Shown here piece by piece: positions 10,623 to 19,025 of a stretch of DNA of 64,000 nt. Both the position numbers and the translations under genes were made by a program. The stretch comes from Alicyclobacillus kakegawensis NBRC 103104 (GTDB taxonomy: Bacteria; Bacillota; Bacilli; Alicyclobacillales; Alicyclobacillaceae): the NCBI RefSeq assembly GCF_001552655.1, contig NZ_BCRP01000001.1, positions 1-64,000 on the forward strand. The letters run 5' to 3'. Within the stretch, counting starts at the first letter, position 1; each line of letters begins with the position of its first letter. The notes under the pieces were generated by a model. That model did no database searches and was not told the origin of the DNA. It saw nothing but the letters and a program-made list of their open reading frames with translations.

Positions 10623-11341
10623 GCCTCTATCCCCTCTTCCACACGGCTTAATACTTCCCGGTAGGCCGCCTCAATGTCGCCCAGGTCACGGCGAAAGCGG
10701 TCTTTGTCCAGTTTCCTCTGCGTCTTCGCGTCCCAAAACCGGCAGGTGTCCGGCGAGATTTCATCCGCCAGGCGCAGCCTGCCCTCGGCGTCGACGCCGA
10801 ACTCCAGTTTGAAGTCGACCAGGGTGATGCCGATGCGGCGCAAAAAACCGCCCAGGATGTCGTTGACAAGCAGCGCCGTCTCCCGCATCTCATCGCGCTC
10901 GGCCGCCGGTGCGAGGCCCAACACCTCAATGTGATCATCGGTGACGAGCGGATCGCCCAGGGCGTCGTCTTTGTAATAGAATTCGACAATCGGGCGCGCG
11001 AGCGGCGTGCCCTCGACGACGCCGAGCCGCTTGGCCATGCTGCCCGCAGCCAGATTGCGCACCACCACTTCCAGCGGCACGATGCGCACAGCATGCACCA
11101 GCGTCTCGCGGTCGCTGAGCGGCTCGATGAGGTGCGTCAGCACACCGTGCTTGGCGAGCAGCCGCATGAACAGATTGGACAGTCGGTTGTTGACAACCCC
11201 CTTGCCGGCGATGGACCCGCGCTTCTGCCCGTTGAAGGCGGTCGCATCGTCCTTGTACTCGACGATGTACTGCTCAGGGTTGTCTGTGCGATAGACCTTT
11301 TTCGCCTTGCCTTCGTAGAGCAGTTCCCATTTGGCGGCCAT
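10619..11341 (-). CDS. purC: SAICAR synthetase
   Basis: 240 residues; ligates aspartate to CAIR (step 7). Typical stretches are [13 protein letters not shown] at the N-terminus, [25 protein letters not shown]-type sequence and [12 protein letters not shown]. The ATG at 11341 is preceded by GGGAGAGG. It is the first gene after the guanine riboswitch, so the riboswitch should control purC through purD. Confidence 0.97.
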   Translation of the reverse strand: MAAKWELLYEGKAKKVYRTDNPEQYIVEYKDDATAFNGQKRGSIAGKGVVNNRLSNLFMRLLAKHGVLTHLIEPLSDRETLVHAVRIVPLEVVVRNLAAGSMAKRLGVVEGTPLARPIVEFYYKDDALGDPLVTDDHIEVLGLAPAAERDEMRETALLVNDILGGFLRRIGITLVDFKLEFGVDAEGRLRLADEISPDTCRFWDAKTQRKLDKDRFRRDLGDIEAAYREVLSRVEEGIEA

Positions 11342-11378
11342 GGTACCTCTCCCTCACTGTGGTATGTCGAAGGCCCGG

Positions 11379-11426
11379 AACGATAAACGGCCCGCTCCCC
11401 GACCTACGCGGGGAATGCGAGCCGTT
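11379..11426 (-). terminator. Riboswitch-controlled terminator before purC
   Basis: On the minus strand AACGGCTCGC pairs with GCGGGCCGTT around an inner CCCCG/CGGGG stem, followed by TATCGTT. The inner left arm (11401-11416) is also complementary to the 3' P1 strand of the upstream aptamer (11564-11578) over about 14 of 16 positions. That is the signature of a mutually exclusive antiterminator. The trailing U-run is imperfect. Confidence 0.6.
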
Positions 11427-11568
11427 GCTGGCTGGCGGCACCGAGGCGCGCAAACCGGCGCAAACCGCTGTGCGCCGGGTTGGCGCAGACCGTCTGCCTC
11501 GCCCGAGCCGGCAGCTGCCAGCTTGGCGCGGGCAAGCCGGCCAAAATGACGCCTGGTGCCCTGATTCC

Positions 11569-11638
11569 CCTCGTAGTCCGGACCTTTACGGGGTCCGGGT
11601 AGAAACTCTCAGGCCGTATCCCTGAGGATATACGAGAG
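11569..11638 (-). promoter_or_regulatory. Guanine riboswitch (purine aptamer) between purB and purC
   Basis: Read on the minus strand: P1 CTCGTA / TACGAG, the J1/2 and P2-L2 block ending in the TTTCTACC core, P3 stem CCGGACC / GGTCCGG with a CCGTAAA loop, and the closing GGACTACGAG. The pyrimidine that selects the ligand is C, as in guanine/hypoxanthine aptamers. A terminator and complementary antiterminator strand follow about 140 nt downstream. It should switch off purC-D when guanine is plentiful, leaving purB upstream unaffected. Confidence 0.92.
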
Positions 11639-11725
11639 TGACCCGTATTTGATTGTTGGCGCACGTTGTCTCTGCTTGTCAGGGCCACGGCTGTGCCGCA
11701 AACGCGCCGGGCGCGGAGGCGGCCG

Positions 11726-13018
11726 TCAGATGCCGAGGCGCGCGAGAATCTCGTCCACCCGGCGCAGGTGCCAGGCGGGATCGAAACACGCCTTGAGCTC
11801 CTCCTCGCTGAGCCGCTCCCGGACGAGCGGCGCCTCGCGGATGATGTCGTAGAACGGGCGCTCCTCTTCCCAGGCGCGCATGGCGGCTGGCTGCACGGTG
11901 TCATACGCCTCTTCGCGCGCGACACCCTTGTCAATCAAGGCGGTCAGCACGCGCTGGGAATACGTCAGACCGTGGGTACGCTCCATGTTCCGTTTCATGT
12001 TCTCCGGATAGACGCGCAGGTCCTTCAAGATGCGGTTCATCCGGTGCAGCAGGTAGTCGGTCAAAATCGTGGCATCCGGGAGGATGACGCGCTCGACCGA
12101 CGAGTGGCTGATGTCCCGTTCATGCCACAGCGGCACGTCCTCCAACGCCGGCACGACAAACCCGCGCAACACGCGCGCCAGCCCGCTTATCTGCTCGCAG
12201 CCCACCGGGTTGCGCTTGTGCGGCATCGCGGATGATCCTTTCTGCCCCTTGTAAAACGGCTCCTCAACCTCGCGGATCTCCGACTTCTGCAGGCCGCGGA
12301 TTTCGGTCGCAATCTTGTCCAGGGTGGTGCCGATGAGGCTGAGCGTGAAGATGAACTCGGCGTGCCGGTCTCGCTGCAGGGTCTGCGTGCTGATGGGCGC
12401 CGGCTTGAGCCCCAGGCGCTGGCAGACGTATCGTTCCACGAACGGATCGACATTGGCGTAGGTGCCGACCGCCCCGGAGATCTTGCCGTAGCGCATGCGC
12501 TCGGCGGCCGCTTCGAAGCGCTCCAAGTTCCTGTCCATCTCGGCGTACCAGAGCCCCGCTTTGAGGCCAAACGTGGTGGGTTCGGCGTGCACGCCGTGCG
12601 TGCGGCCCATCATGATGGTGTGGCGGTGCCGGTCGGCGAGAGTGCGCAGGGTCTCAAGGATGTCCTGCAGATCCGCCCGGATGATGGCAATCGCCTGCTG
12701 CAACTGCGCGGACAGGGCGGTATCGACGACGTCTGTCGAGGTCAGGCCGTAATGGACCCACTTGCGCTCCGGGCCCAGCGACTCGGACACAGCGCGCGTG
12801 AAGGCGACCACGTCGTGACGTGTGGTCTCCTCGATTTCCAGGACGCGCTCCACAGAGAACCGGGCCTTCTCACGAATCGCCGCCGCGTCTTCCTCAGGAA
12901 TGACCCCCAACTGGGCCCACGCCTCGCAGGCGAGGATTTCCACCTGCAACCACCAGTGGTACCGCTGTTCCAACGTCCAAAGCCTGCCCATCTCAGGGCG
13001 GGTATAGCGGTCAATCAC
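11726..13018 (-). CDS. purB: Adenylosuccinate lyase
   Basis: 430 residues, essentially the B. subtilis length. Splits SAICAR and adenylosuccinate, serving both IMP and AMP synthesis. It opens with [13 protein letters not shown] and carries the signature [12 protein letters not shown] with the catalytic Ser loop, plus [11 protein letters not shown]. The GTG at 13018 follows GGAGGAG by 7 nt; upstream in-frame residues do not resemble the family. It is the promoter-proximal gene of the pur cluster; purE and purK, which precede purB in B. subtilis, are absent here. Confidence 0.97.
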   Translation of the reverse strand: MIDRYTRPEMGRLWTLEQRYHWWLQVEILACEAWAQLGVIPEEDAAAIREKARFSVERVLEIEETTRHDVVAFTRAVSESLGPERKWVHYGLTSTDVVDTALSAQLQQAIAIIRADLQDILETLRTLADRHRHTIMMGRTHGVHAEPTTFGLKAGLWYAEMDRNLERFEAAAERMRYGKISGAVGTYANVDPFVERYVCQRLGLKPAPISTQTLQRDRHAEFIFTLSLIGTTLDKIATEIRGLQKSEIREVEEPFYKGQKGSSAMPHKRNPVGCEQISGLARVLRGFVVPALEDVPLWHERDISHSSVERVILPDATILTDYLLHRMNRILKDLRVYPENMKRNMERTHGLTYSQRVLTALIDKGVAREEAYDTVQPAAMRAWEEERPFYDIIREAPLVRERLSEEELKACFDPAWHLRRVDEILARLGI

Positions 13019-13042
13019 AGGATTGCTCCTCCTCCAGCCAGC

Positions 13043-13063
13043 GGTGGACGCCTCCCGTCCACC
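13043..13063 (-). repeat. Hairpin in the purB leader
   Basis: Perfect 8-bp inverted repeat GGTGGACG / CGTCCACC with a 5-nt loop, between the purB promoter and its ribosome binding site. There is no U-run, so it is more likely an mRNA stabiliser or regulatory stem than a terminator. Confidence 0.5.
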
Positions 13064-13076
13064 TGTATCCGTTGCC

Positions 13077-13105
13077 AGTGTAACCCCGGTCTGCTGGGGT
13101 GTCAA
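13077..13105 (-). promoter_or_regulatory. Sigma-A promoter of purB
   Basis: On the minus strand TTGACA (13105-13100), 17-nt spacer, TACACT (13082-13077). It lies about 60 nt upstream of the purB start. Confidence 0.8.
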
Positions 13106-13108
13106 CCA

Positions 13109-13153
13109 AAATCCGAACGATGAAAGAAATTATGCACAAGAATGTTCGTCCAT
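13109..13153. promoter_or_regulatory. PurR-like box pair upstream of purB
   Basis: AAATCCGAACGAT (13109-13121) matches the Bacillus PurBox consensus AWWWCCGAACWWT at all but one position. An inverted half-matching copy, AATGTTCGTCCAT, lies at 13141-13153. The pair sits directly upstream of the purB -35, the expected location, but the spacer is 19 bp rather than the 16-17 bp reported in Bacillus. It could also affect the divergent nitroreductase promoter. Confidence 0.5.
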
Positions 13154-13162
13154 CGGGGTGGT

Positions 13163-13191
13163 TTGGCTCCGTCCGCCACAGCGGGTATGAT
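13163..13191 (+). promoter_or_regulatory. Sigma-A promoter of the nitroreductase gene
   Basis: TTGGCT, 17-nt spacer, TATGAT, about 37 nt before the GTG start at 13228. Confidence 0.65.
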
Positions 13192-13227
13192 AAAGGGTGT
13201 GTTTCGTTACGAGGGAGGGATGCCCAA

Positions 13228-13851
13228 GTGAAACAGCTTGTCGAAGGACTCAAGGAACAGGTGGCCGCGCATCGCCAACCCAACTATGACGCGCCAGCTG
13301 TGTTTATCAACCGCTGGTCGCCCCGGGCGTTTGCCCCACGGCCGATTGATGAGGAAACGCTGTTCGCGGTGCTGGAGGCGGCCCGCTTTGCGCCTTCGGC
13401 CAACAACCTGCAGCCTTGGCGCTTCATCATAGCCCGTACGGATGTGGACAGAGACCTGTTTTGTCAGTTCATCAACGAAGGCAATGTGACCTGGTGCCAA
13501 AAAGCGCCGGTGCTCTTGCTGCTGGCTTCCCAGACCACGACGGAGGATGGCCGCAACAACCGGATGCACGCGTTTGATGCGGGCGCTGCCTGGGCCTCTT
13601 TGGCGCTGGCCGCTGAGATGAAGGGTCTGGCCGCGCACGCGATGGGCGGCTTTGACCGCGACAGGGCCCGCGAGTTGCTGGCCCTTCCGGACGGATTCGA
13701 GCCGCAGGTGGTGATTGCCCTCGGCTACCAGGGCGACGCCGCCGATTTGCCGCCCGCTTTGCAGGAGCGCGAGAAGCCAAACGGCCGTCGTCCGCTCGCC
13801 GAGACGGTGTTTGAGGGACGCTTCGGTCGCGCGGTCGATGGGCTGGTGTAA
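13228..13851 (+). CDS. Nitroreductase-family FMN oxidoreductase
   Basis: 207 residues with the nitroreductase signature: RWSPRAFAPRPIDEETL, then ARFAPSANNLQPWRF (FMN-binding Arg/Ser-Asn) and a C-terminal VVIALGYQGD. Members reduce quinones, nitro compounds or flavins with NAD(P)H; the physiological substrate is unknown. The GTG at 13228 is 8 nt from GAGGGAGGG; an ATG at 13220 is out of frame. It is divergent from purB across a shared regulatory region and appears to be a single-gene unit. Confidence 0.88.
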   Translation: MKQLVEGLKEQVAAHRQPNYDAPAVFINRWSPRAFAPRPIDEETLFAVLEAARFAPSANNLQPWRFIIARTDVDRDLFCQFINEGNVTWCQKAPVLLLLASQTTTEDGRNNRMHAFDAGAAWASLALAAEMKGLAAHAMGGFDRDRARELLALPDGFEPQVVIALGYQGDAADLPPALQEREKPNGRRPLAETVFEGRFGRAVDGLV

Positions 13852-13940
13852 TTGTACAATCGGCCGAACCGAGAGTAATTCTGGCGCTGCCTCATTGCGC
13901 TGGTTGTCATGTCCTATGACATGATCAGCACTGATGTTTG

Positions 13941-14009
13941 CATGGGCCCTCACCTCCCGCACGTAGGGGCCTGCGGACCGCGCTGCGGGTACCGGAGGTG
14001 AGTCCCATG
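13941..14009 (+). repeat. Long inverted repeat burying a ribosome binding site
   Basis: CATGGGCCCTCACCTCC (13941-13957) is complementary to GGAGGTGAGTCCCATG (13994-14009) except for one bulge/mismatch. The right arm contains a perfect GGAGGTGAG Shine-Dalgarno and the ATG of a small ORF. The 36-nt loop is GC-rich and has its own CCGCA/TGCGG pairing. A smaller hairpin (CATGTC/GACATG) lies just upstream at about 13908-13923. Confidence 0.7.
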
Positions 14010-14153
14010 GAGCGGAGATTTCTGCTTGAACTGACGATACCAGATAGCGCACCTGGTGTTGTTACAGCTCAAGGTGGAAGTGGTCTCCAAAAAGACCGAC
14101 AGCCAATCCCACTAAAGCTGGCCCGCCAAGGGATTGACTGCCCTTCGTTCTGA
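14007..14153 (+). CDS. Possible 48-residue ORF
   Basis: The ATG at 14007 follows GGAGGTGAG at ideal spacing and opens a 48-codon frame (MERRFLLELTIPDS at the start). The product is not recognised and has no membrane segment. The only strong argument for it is the ribosome binding site, which is itself buried in an inverted repeat. The remaining region 14154-14417 holds an imperfect CTGCCCG/CGGGCAG hairpin near 14190-14220 and nothing else I can assign. Confidence 0.3.
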   Translation: MERRFLLELTIPDSAPGVVTAQGGSGLQKDRQPIPLKLARQGIDCPSF

Positions 14154-14417
14154 TTCGGCCCGAGCGTTGGTGCTGCAGGCCCCGCCCTACTGCCCGTCAG
14201 ATATCGCCATGGCGGGCAGAATACATTTTGTGTTGCTTTCAGTTACATTATGCTTCAGCCATACCTGCATGTAAACCATTCATGGGCGCCGTCGCCATGG
14301 TCCAATCAATCGCAGCGCCGTGACCGTAAACGAATATCATAATTTTCATGCGCATAGGCGAAGAATCACGTCCATCCGCGCTAATCCAATCCGCTACGCG
14401 CGCATGCACCGCGATGC

Positions 14418-14615
14418 TCAGCGATGTTGAAAGACAACAATCGCGATAATGACCAGAATAAGGACGGCACCCAATACCTTCCCAAAAGGTGTGGCAAAAT
14501 TAATGGTGAAACCGAACCCCGTTGTTCGTTTGACAAAGGTTTTTCGATTCTCTGGGTCATAATGAACGATTCCGCGCAACCATCGTCGGCTCTTGCCTCG
14601 CTTGTCGTCCGCCAT
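14418..14615 (-). CDS. DUF5808 membrane protein
   Basis: 65 residues. A cytoplasmic N-terminus of the DUF5808 pattern (WLRGIVHYDPENRKTFVKR, then GFGFTINFATPFG) is followed by one C-terminal transmembrane helix (VLGAVLILVIIAIVVF). The function of the family is unknown. The ATG at 14615 is preceded by GAGGAGGGG at 5-6 nt. It stands alone between the nitroreductase and pbuG regions. Confidence 0.82.
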   Translation of the reverse strand: MADDKRGKSRRWLRGIVHYDPENRKTFVKRTTGFGFTINFATPFGKVLGAVLILVIIAIVVFQHR

Positions 14616-14898
14616 TCAGCCCCCTCCTCTGGCACCTTCGACAAGTTGTCTATCTTTCCAACATGACCCTTGCCCGAAACCTCCACTTGGGACACATGGT
14701 TTTATTTTTATATATGATATATAACTAATATTATATTTGGATCAAATCACTTTCAAGCCAGCAAGACAGTGGCTGATTTCGGTGTTATCCTGCAATAAAC
14801 CGCCTGATTCAGGAAATGCCGCGCGAAATTGCGGCTACCGTGTTCATGCCGAAACCAAGAAGTGGGTCCCACCAGCCACAACCATCCCAGAGACGCCG
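14616..14898. other. AT-rich intergenic stretch
   Basis: Holds an AT-rich block at about 14700-14745, likely promoter DNA for the DUF5808 gene (minus strand), although I could not assign a clear -35/-10 pair. The rest shows no gene I can support. Confidence 0.4.
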
Positions 14899-14945
14899 TT
14901 AAACACACACGGCCGCCCCATGGGCTATGCCCCCGGAGCGGCCGT
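14899..14945 (-). terminator. Terminator after the small TM gene / pbuG
   Basis: On the minus strand ACGGCCGC and GCGGCCGT form an 8-bp stem around about 21 nt, followed by GTGTGTTT. It lies just after the stop of the 14962-15117 gene and probably ends the guaA-pbuG transcription unit. Confidence 0.6.
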
Positions 14946-14961
14946 CCTTGTCCATAGCTGG

Positions 14962-15117
14962 TCAGGAATGGTACCGATCATCCGACTGCTGAAAACGAAT
15001 CCATGTCGTGACAATCCAGCCAATCACGCCGAAGACGACTACAGCCAGTGGAAAGCTGACCGCCCATCGCTCGGCCGCCGGCGTCTTCCCCCGCAGCATC
15101 CTGAATCCCCCCAACAT
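14962..15117 (-). CDS. Small single-pass membrane protein
   Basis: 51 residues from the ATG at 15117, or 45 from the ATG at 15099, which has the better ribosome binding site (GGGGGGATTCAGG). It has a basic N-terminus (LRGKTPAAERW), one transmembrane helix (AVSFPLAVVVFGVIGWIVT) and a polar tail. It is not recognised. It lies about 74 nt downstream of pbuG on the same strand and directly before a terminator, so it is likely the last gene of the guaA-pbuG unit. Confidence 0.65.
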   Translation of the reverse strand: MLGGFRMLRGKTPAAERWAVSFPLAVVVFGVIGWIVTTWIRFQQSDDRYHS

Positions 15118-15190
15118 CAACCCTCTCGCCTTCAGTATGAGCCGTGAAGGAGGATTGTATGAGGCACGCCGTCTAACCCTGCAAAGCGCC

Positions 15191-16558
15191 TCAGACGTAG
15201 AAAATATACCGCCACAAAGCGAGAATGACGATAATGATCATCAGCCAGTGGATGCGCGTATACTCTCTGCGCCGGAACAGCCACAGAATGCCGTTGATGA
15301 CGACAAACGCGGTAAAGCCGACGGCGATGCCGTTGGAGATGCTGTAGGTTAAGGGCATCGTGACGATGGTCAGGAAAGCCGGGATGGCGATGCCCATGTT
15401 CTCCCAGTCAATCTGCCGCACCGCCTGCATCATCAGCACACCGACAATCACCAGCGCCGGCGCGGTAGCCTGGGACGGGATGATGAGCGCAATCGGGGCG
15501 ATGAACAGCGAGAGCAAGAACAATACGCCGGTCGTCACCCCGGTCAAGCCGGTGCGGCCCCCTGCCGCGATGCCAGATCCGCTCTCGACAAACGCGGTGA
15601 TGGTGCTGGTGCCAAACAGCGCGCCCAGGCTGACGCCGGTGGCATCGACGAGCATGGCGCGGCCGAGCCGTCGCTCGCCCTCCTCACCTTCGAGCAGGCC
15701 CGCCTTGTTCGCGGTCCCGACCAAGGTGCCGAAGGTGTCAAACAACTCCACAAACGTGAACGTGAACAAGGCGCTGATGAGGCCGTAGTGAAACACCGAT
15801 GCCAAATCGAACGCAGCAAAGTTCATCTGCGAGAAGTCGGGCACCCAGGATGCTTTGCCGAGCCCCGACACGTCGGTCACGCCCATGGGGATGCCGATAA
15901 GGGTGGTGACCAGGATACCGATGATGATGGCGCCCGGCACGCGCAGGGCCATCAGCACCGCAATCAGGAGCAGGCCGATAAACGTCAGGTCTACGCCCGG
16001 ATCCCGCAAGGAGCCCAGCCCAGGCAGCCAATCGGAGTTGTTGATGAGCACGCCTGGATTGAACTTGCCCGGGGCCGCTCCGACAAACTGCATCGTCATG
16101 ATGCCGCCGTCCTTCAACCCGATGATGGTGATGAACAGACCGATACCGACCGTGATGGCCAGCTTCAGCGAATCGGGCACCGCCACCACCAGGAGCTGGC
16201 GGATCTTCGTGACCGTCAGGATGATGAACACAATGCCGGAGATGAACACGCAGCCAAGCGCCGTCTGCCAACTCATCTGGCCGCCGTGCGTCGCAGCCAC
16301 GGTGGCAAAGTAAGCGTTCAGACCCATGCCGGGGGCAAGGGCAATCGGATAATTGACAAAAAGGCCCATGAGCAGCGTGACAATGCCCGCCCCCAGCGCG
16401 GTCGCCAGGAACACCGCCTGCTCGTTCATCCCGGTGCTGCTTAAAATCTGCGGATTGACAAAAAGAATGTACGCCATCGTGACAAAGGTGGTGATACCCG
16501 CCACAATCTCGCGACCAACCGTGGTCTGGTGCTGCGTCAAGCGAAACAGAGTTTCCAT
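15191..16558 (-). CDS. pbuG: Hypoxanthine/guanine permease, NCS2 (AzgA/PbuG type)
   Basis: 455 residues, about 12-14 transmembrane segments. The N-terminus (LFRLTQHQTTVGREIVAGITTFVTMAYILFVNP, seen in parts) and LAPGMGLNAYFA are typical of the AzgA branch of purine permeases, as is FGTSTITAFVESGSGIAAGGRTGLTG in segment form. It imports hypoxanthine/guanine by proton symport. Of three in-frame ATGs I take 16558 because the protein then begins like its relatives; an ATG at 16567 overlaps the guaA stop. It follows guaA directly and should share its riboswitch control. Confidence 0.93.
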   Translation of the reverse strand: METLFRLTQHQTTVGREIVAGITTFVTMAYILFVNPQILSSTGMNEQAVFLATALGAGIVTLLMGLFVNYPIALAPGMGLNAYFATVAATHGGQMSWQTALGCVFISGIVFIILTVTKIRQLLVVAVPDSLKLAITVGIGLFITIIGLKDGGIMTMQFVGAAPGKFNPGVLINNSDWLPGLGSLRDPGVDLTFIGLLLIAVLMALRVPGAIIIGILVTTLIGIPMGVTDVSGLGKASWVPDFSQMNFAAFDLASVFHYGLISALFTFTFVELFDTFGTLVGTANKAGLLEGEEGERRLGRAMLVDATGVSLGALFGTSTITAFVESGSGIAAGGRTGLTGVTTGVLFLLSLFIAPIALIIPSQATAPALVIVGVLMMQAVRQIDWENMGIAIPAFLTIVTMPLTYSISNGIAVGFTAFVVINGILWLFRRREYTRIHWLMIIIVILALWRYIFYV

Positions 16559-16566
16559 ATCCCCCA

Positions 16567-18102
16567 TTACTCCCATTCAATCGTCGCCGGAGGCTTCGAT
16601 GTGATATCGTACACGATCCGGTTGATGCCCGGGACCTCGTTGACGATGCGCGTCGACACTCGCTCCAGCACATCGTAGGGCACGCGCGCCCAATCGGCCG
16701 TCATCCCCTCCTCGGAGACCACGGCACGAATCGCTATAGCGTTCGAGTAAGTGCGCTCATCCCCCATCACGCCGACACTCTGGATGTTGGTCAGGACGGC
16801 GAAGTACTGCCAAATCTCCTGGTCCAGCCCGGCCTTCGCCACTTCCTCGCGCAGGATTGCATCGGCCTCGCGCACCTTCGCGAGCTTCTCCTCCGTCACC
16901 TCGCCGAGGATGCGGATCGCCAACCCCGGGCCCGGGAACGGCTGCCGCCAGACCAGTTCCCTCGGCAGGCCCAGCGCCTCGCCGAGCGAGCGCACCTCAT
17001 CCTTGAACAGCTCGCGCAGCGGCTCAATCACCTCAAACTGCATATCCTCGGGCAAACCCCCGACGTTGTGGTGCGACTTGATGGTCTGCGCAGTCGCAGT
17101 CCCGCTCTCGATGACGTCGGTGTACAGCGTCCCCTGCGCCAGGTACGCAAACGGTCCCAACTCCTCGGACGCCGCCTCAAACACGCGGATGAACTCCTCG
17201 CCGATAATCTTGCGCTTGCGCTCCGGATCGGCCACACCTTGGAGGCGGCCGAGGAATCGATCCGCTGCGTCAATGCGCACCACGTCGACGCCGAGCCGGG
17301 CCTTGAGGCTGTCCATCACCGCGTCGCTCTCGCCCTTGCGCAGGAGACCGTGGTCGACAAATACCGCCGTCAGCTGGGATCCGATGGCGCGATGCATGAG
17401 CGCGGCGGTCACGGACGAATCGACCCCGCCGGATAGCGCGCAGAGCACCCGTTCCCGGCCCACCTGCTGGCGAATGCGGGAGACCGCCTCATCAACCAGC
17501 GAATCCATCGTCCAATCACCCCGGCAGCCGCAGACCTGGAACAGGAAGTTGGCAATGAGCTCCTGTCCGTGTTCGCTGTGCCGCACTTCGGGATGGTACT
17601 GTACCGCGTACAGGCGCCGGCTAGCGTCGCTCATCGCGGCAATGGTCCCGTCCGGCGTCACCGCGTCGGCAGAAAACCCAGCCGGAACCTCCACCACCGC
17701 GTCGCTGTGGCTCATCCAGACCGTCTGCTGTCGCGGCTGCCTGGCGAACAGTGGGTGGTCGGCCCTTGTCACCTCAAGGCTCGCCCGCCCATACTCTCGC
17801 ACATGGCCTCGCTCCACTTTGGCGCCGAAGTGCTTGGCCAACAACTGCATGCCGTAGCAAATGCCGAGCACCGGCACCCCCAGCTCGAAGATGGCCGCAT
17901 CCACATCCGGAGCCCCGGGCTGAAACACACTGTTGGGCCCGCCGCTAAAGACGATGCCCTTGAGGTTCCTGCGCCGGAGTTCCGCCGCCGGCGTGCTGTG
18001 CGGCACCAGTTCGGAGTAGACATGCTGCTCGCGAATGCGCCGGGCTATCAACTGGTTGTATTGGCTGCCGAAATCGAGCACCACCACAGTCTCGTGTTGC
18101 AA
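16567..18102 (-). CDS. guaA: GMP synthase (glutamine-hydrolysing)
   Basis: 511 residues: an N-terminal class-I amidotransferase ([17 protein letters not shown], nucleophile Cys in [10 protein letters not shown], His/Glu in [11 protein letters not shown]), the ATP-pyrophosphatase P-loop LSGGVDSSV and a C-terminal dimerisation domain ending in KPPATIEWE. Converts XMP to GMP. The start is a TTG at 18102 with a GGGGTGTGGGG-type site upstream; this aligns with the usual N-terminus and length (513 in B. subtilis). Transcription passes through a guanine riboswitch. Confidence 0.97.
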   Translation of the reverse strand: MQHETVVVLDFGSQYNQLIARRIREQHVYSELVPHSTPAAELRRRNLKGIVFSGGPNSVFQPGAPDVDAAIFELGVPVLGICYGMQLLAKHFGAKVERGHVREYGRASLEVTRADHPLFARQPRQQTVWMSHSDAVVEVPAGFSADAVTPDGTIAAMSDASRRLYAVQYHPEVRHSEHGQELIANFLFQVCGCRGDWTMDSLVDEAVSRIRQQVGRERVLCALSGGVDSSVTAALMHRAIGSQLTAVFVDHGLLRKGESDAVMDSLKARLGVDVVRIDAADRFLGRLQGVADPERKRKIIGEEFIRVFEAASEELGPFAYLAQGTLYTDVIESGTATAQTIKSHHNVGGLPEDMQFEVIEPLRELFKDEVRSLGEALGLPRELVWRQPFPGPGLAIRILGEVTEEKLAKVREADAILREEVAKAGLDQEIWQYFAVLTNIQSVGVMGDERTYSNAIAIRAVVSEEGMTADWARVPYDVLERVSTRIVNEVPGINRIVYDITSKPPATIEWE

Positions 18103-18258
18103 CGCCCCACACCCCTTTGTCCACCTAGTATTCAACCGAGCCGACCATTTGAATCGAAGCCGCTCTTTGTCCAAGGCCACATCCCTTCAAGGGATTGACT
18201 GCGTGGCCGTGAGCCGCGAAGCCACGGGCGCCGATTGGACAGACGGCCACCCATCGGA

Positions 18259-18340
18259 CAAAAAGAAAACCCCGCCACCTCACAAACCTGAACCGACGGA
18301 ACCTGTGCCATATGCTCCGCCTGATTGTGAGGCTGACGGG
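18259..18340 (-). terminator. Riboswitch terminator in the guaA leader
   Basis: On the minus strand CCCGTCAGCCTCACAA pairs with TTGTGAGGTGGCGGG across a long internal loop and is followed by GTTTTCTTTTT. It lies between the aptamer (18405-18473) and guaA, so it is the probable expression platform. Confidence 0.75.
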
Positions 18341-18404
18341 ACAAACAAGCCAAGCGGGTGCGCCAGCATGGCGGGCGCATCCGTACGGCGAGTTTACGCA
18401 TCGG

Positions 18405-18473
18405 CCTCGTAGTCGGACAATTTCCGGTTGTCCGGTAGAGACTGCCGAGCCCATTCCCGGCATTATACGAGAC
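18405..18473 (-). promoter_or_regulatory. Guanine riboswitch upstream of guaA-pbuG
   Basis: On the minus strand: P1 CTCGTA / TACGAG, the TCTCTACC core, P3 CCGGACAA / TTGTCCG, and the closing GTCCGACTACGAGG. The ligand-selecting base is C, indicating guanine. The same P1 and core as the purC aptamer make the two elements clear paralogues. Confidence 0.92.
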
Positions 18474-18494
18474 AGCAAGACGAACTCCGACACA

Positions 18495-18524
18495 ATTCTA
18501 CTCAATGGAATCGGATGAGGTCAA
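18495..18524 (-). promoter_or_regulatory. Sigma-A promoter of guaA
   Basis: On the minus strand TTGACC (18524-18519), 18-nt spacer, TAGAAT (18500-18495), about 25 nt before the aptamer. Confidence 0.65.
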
Positions 18525-18593
18525 TGATAGAATAAGCAGCTTCACGGACACGTACGTCAACGAAGGAGCGGGCATTGAAGGAGTGAGCATTGT

Positions 18594-19025
18594 TCAACCG
18601 ATTTTTCGGAAGGTGAGGCAGTATAAGCGCCCTCCGCAGATGTCCTTAAGCCGCACGTCCGCCACGTTGTCCGGCAGCAATTCGGCGATGGCTGCGCCGT
18701 TCACGGGCGCGCTTCTGCCGGAAAAATAGCGCCTCATCCAGGGAACCTTTCGGTATGCCTTCTCTCCGTTCCATTTGATGGCATGGTAGACCTTGTTCGC
18801 AAGGTTGTAAACCGGCGCGACGCGGTCGTACAATTCTTGGTACTTTTTGTTCAACCCGTGCACTTCTTCCGGCGCAAACGAGAAAATCCCGCCTGTTTGC
18901 CGGTATGATGCCTGGGAATTGCGGCTTCGCAATTGGAGGCTTCCATCGCCGCCGATAATGGGCTGCAGTGGCTCTTTCGTCAACGGATCGCACAGCAATT
19001 CCAGAATGGCATCCAGTTCTTCCGT
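18594..19025 (-). pseudogene. Decayed class-I methyltransferase gene, N-terminal part
   Basis: The frame reads EELDAILELLCDPLTKEPLQPI then QELYDRVAPVYNLANKVYHAI and NGEKAYRK, the N-terminal layout of a family of SAM-dependent methyltransferases with a leading Cys-containing segment. The expected GxGxG SAM-binding motif never appears; the frame drifts into unrelated sequence and stops. Where a start is expected, 8 nt after GGGGAGG, the codon is ACG (19025), as if an ATG had mutated. The first conventional start is a TTG at 18998 without a good ribosome binding site. It lies downstream of nagB. I read it as a pseudogene; a short functional protein is possible but less likely. Confidence 0.6.

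Noticed and set aside
14381-14695. 104-codon minus-strand frame overlapping the DUF5808 gene
   Set aside because: Different frame from the DUF5808 protein, no ribosome binding site, translation unlike any family.
14127-18202. 15-base match CAAGGGATTGACTGC at 14127 and 18188
   Set aside because: One or two shared 15-mers are expected by chance in 64 kb; flanks are unrelated.
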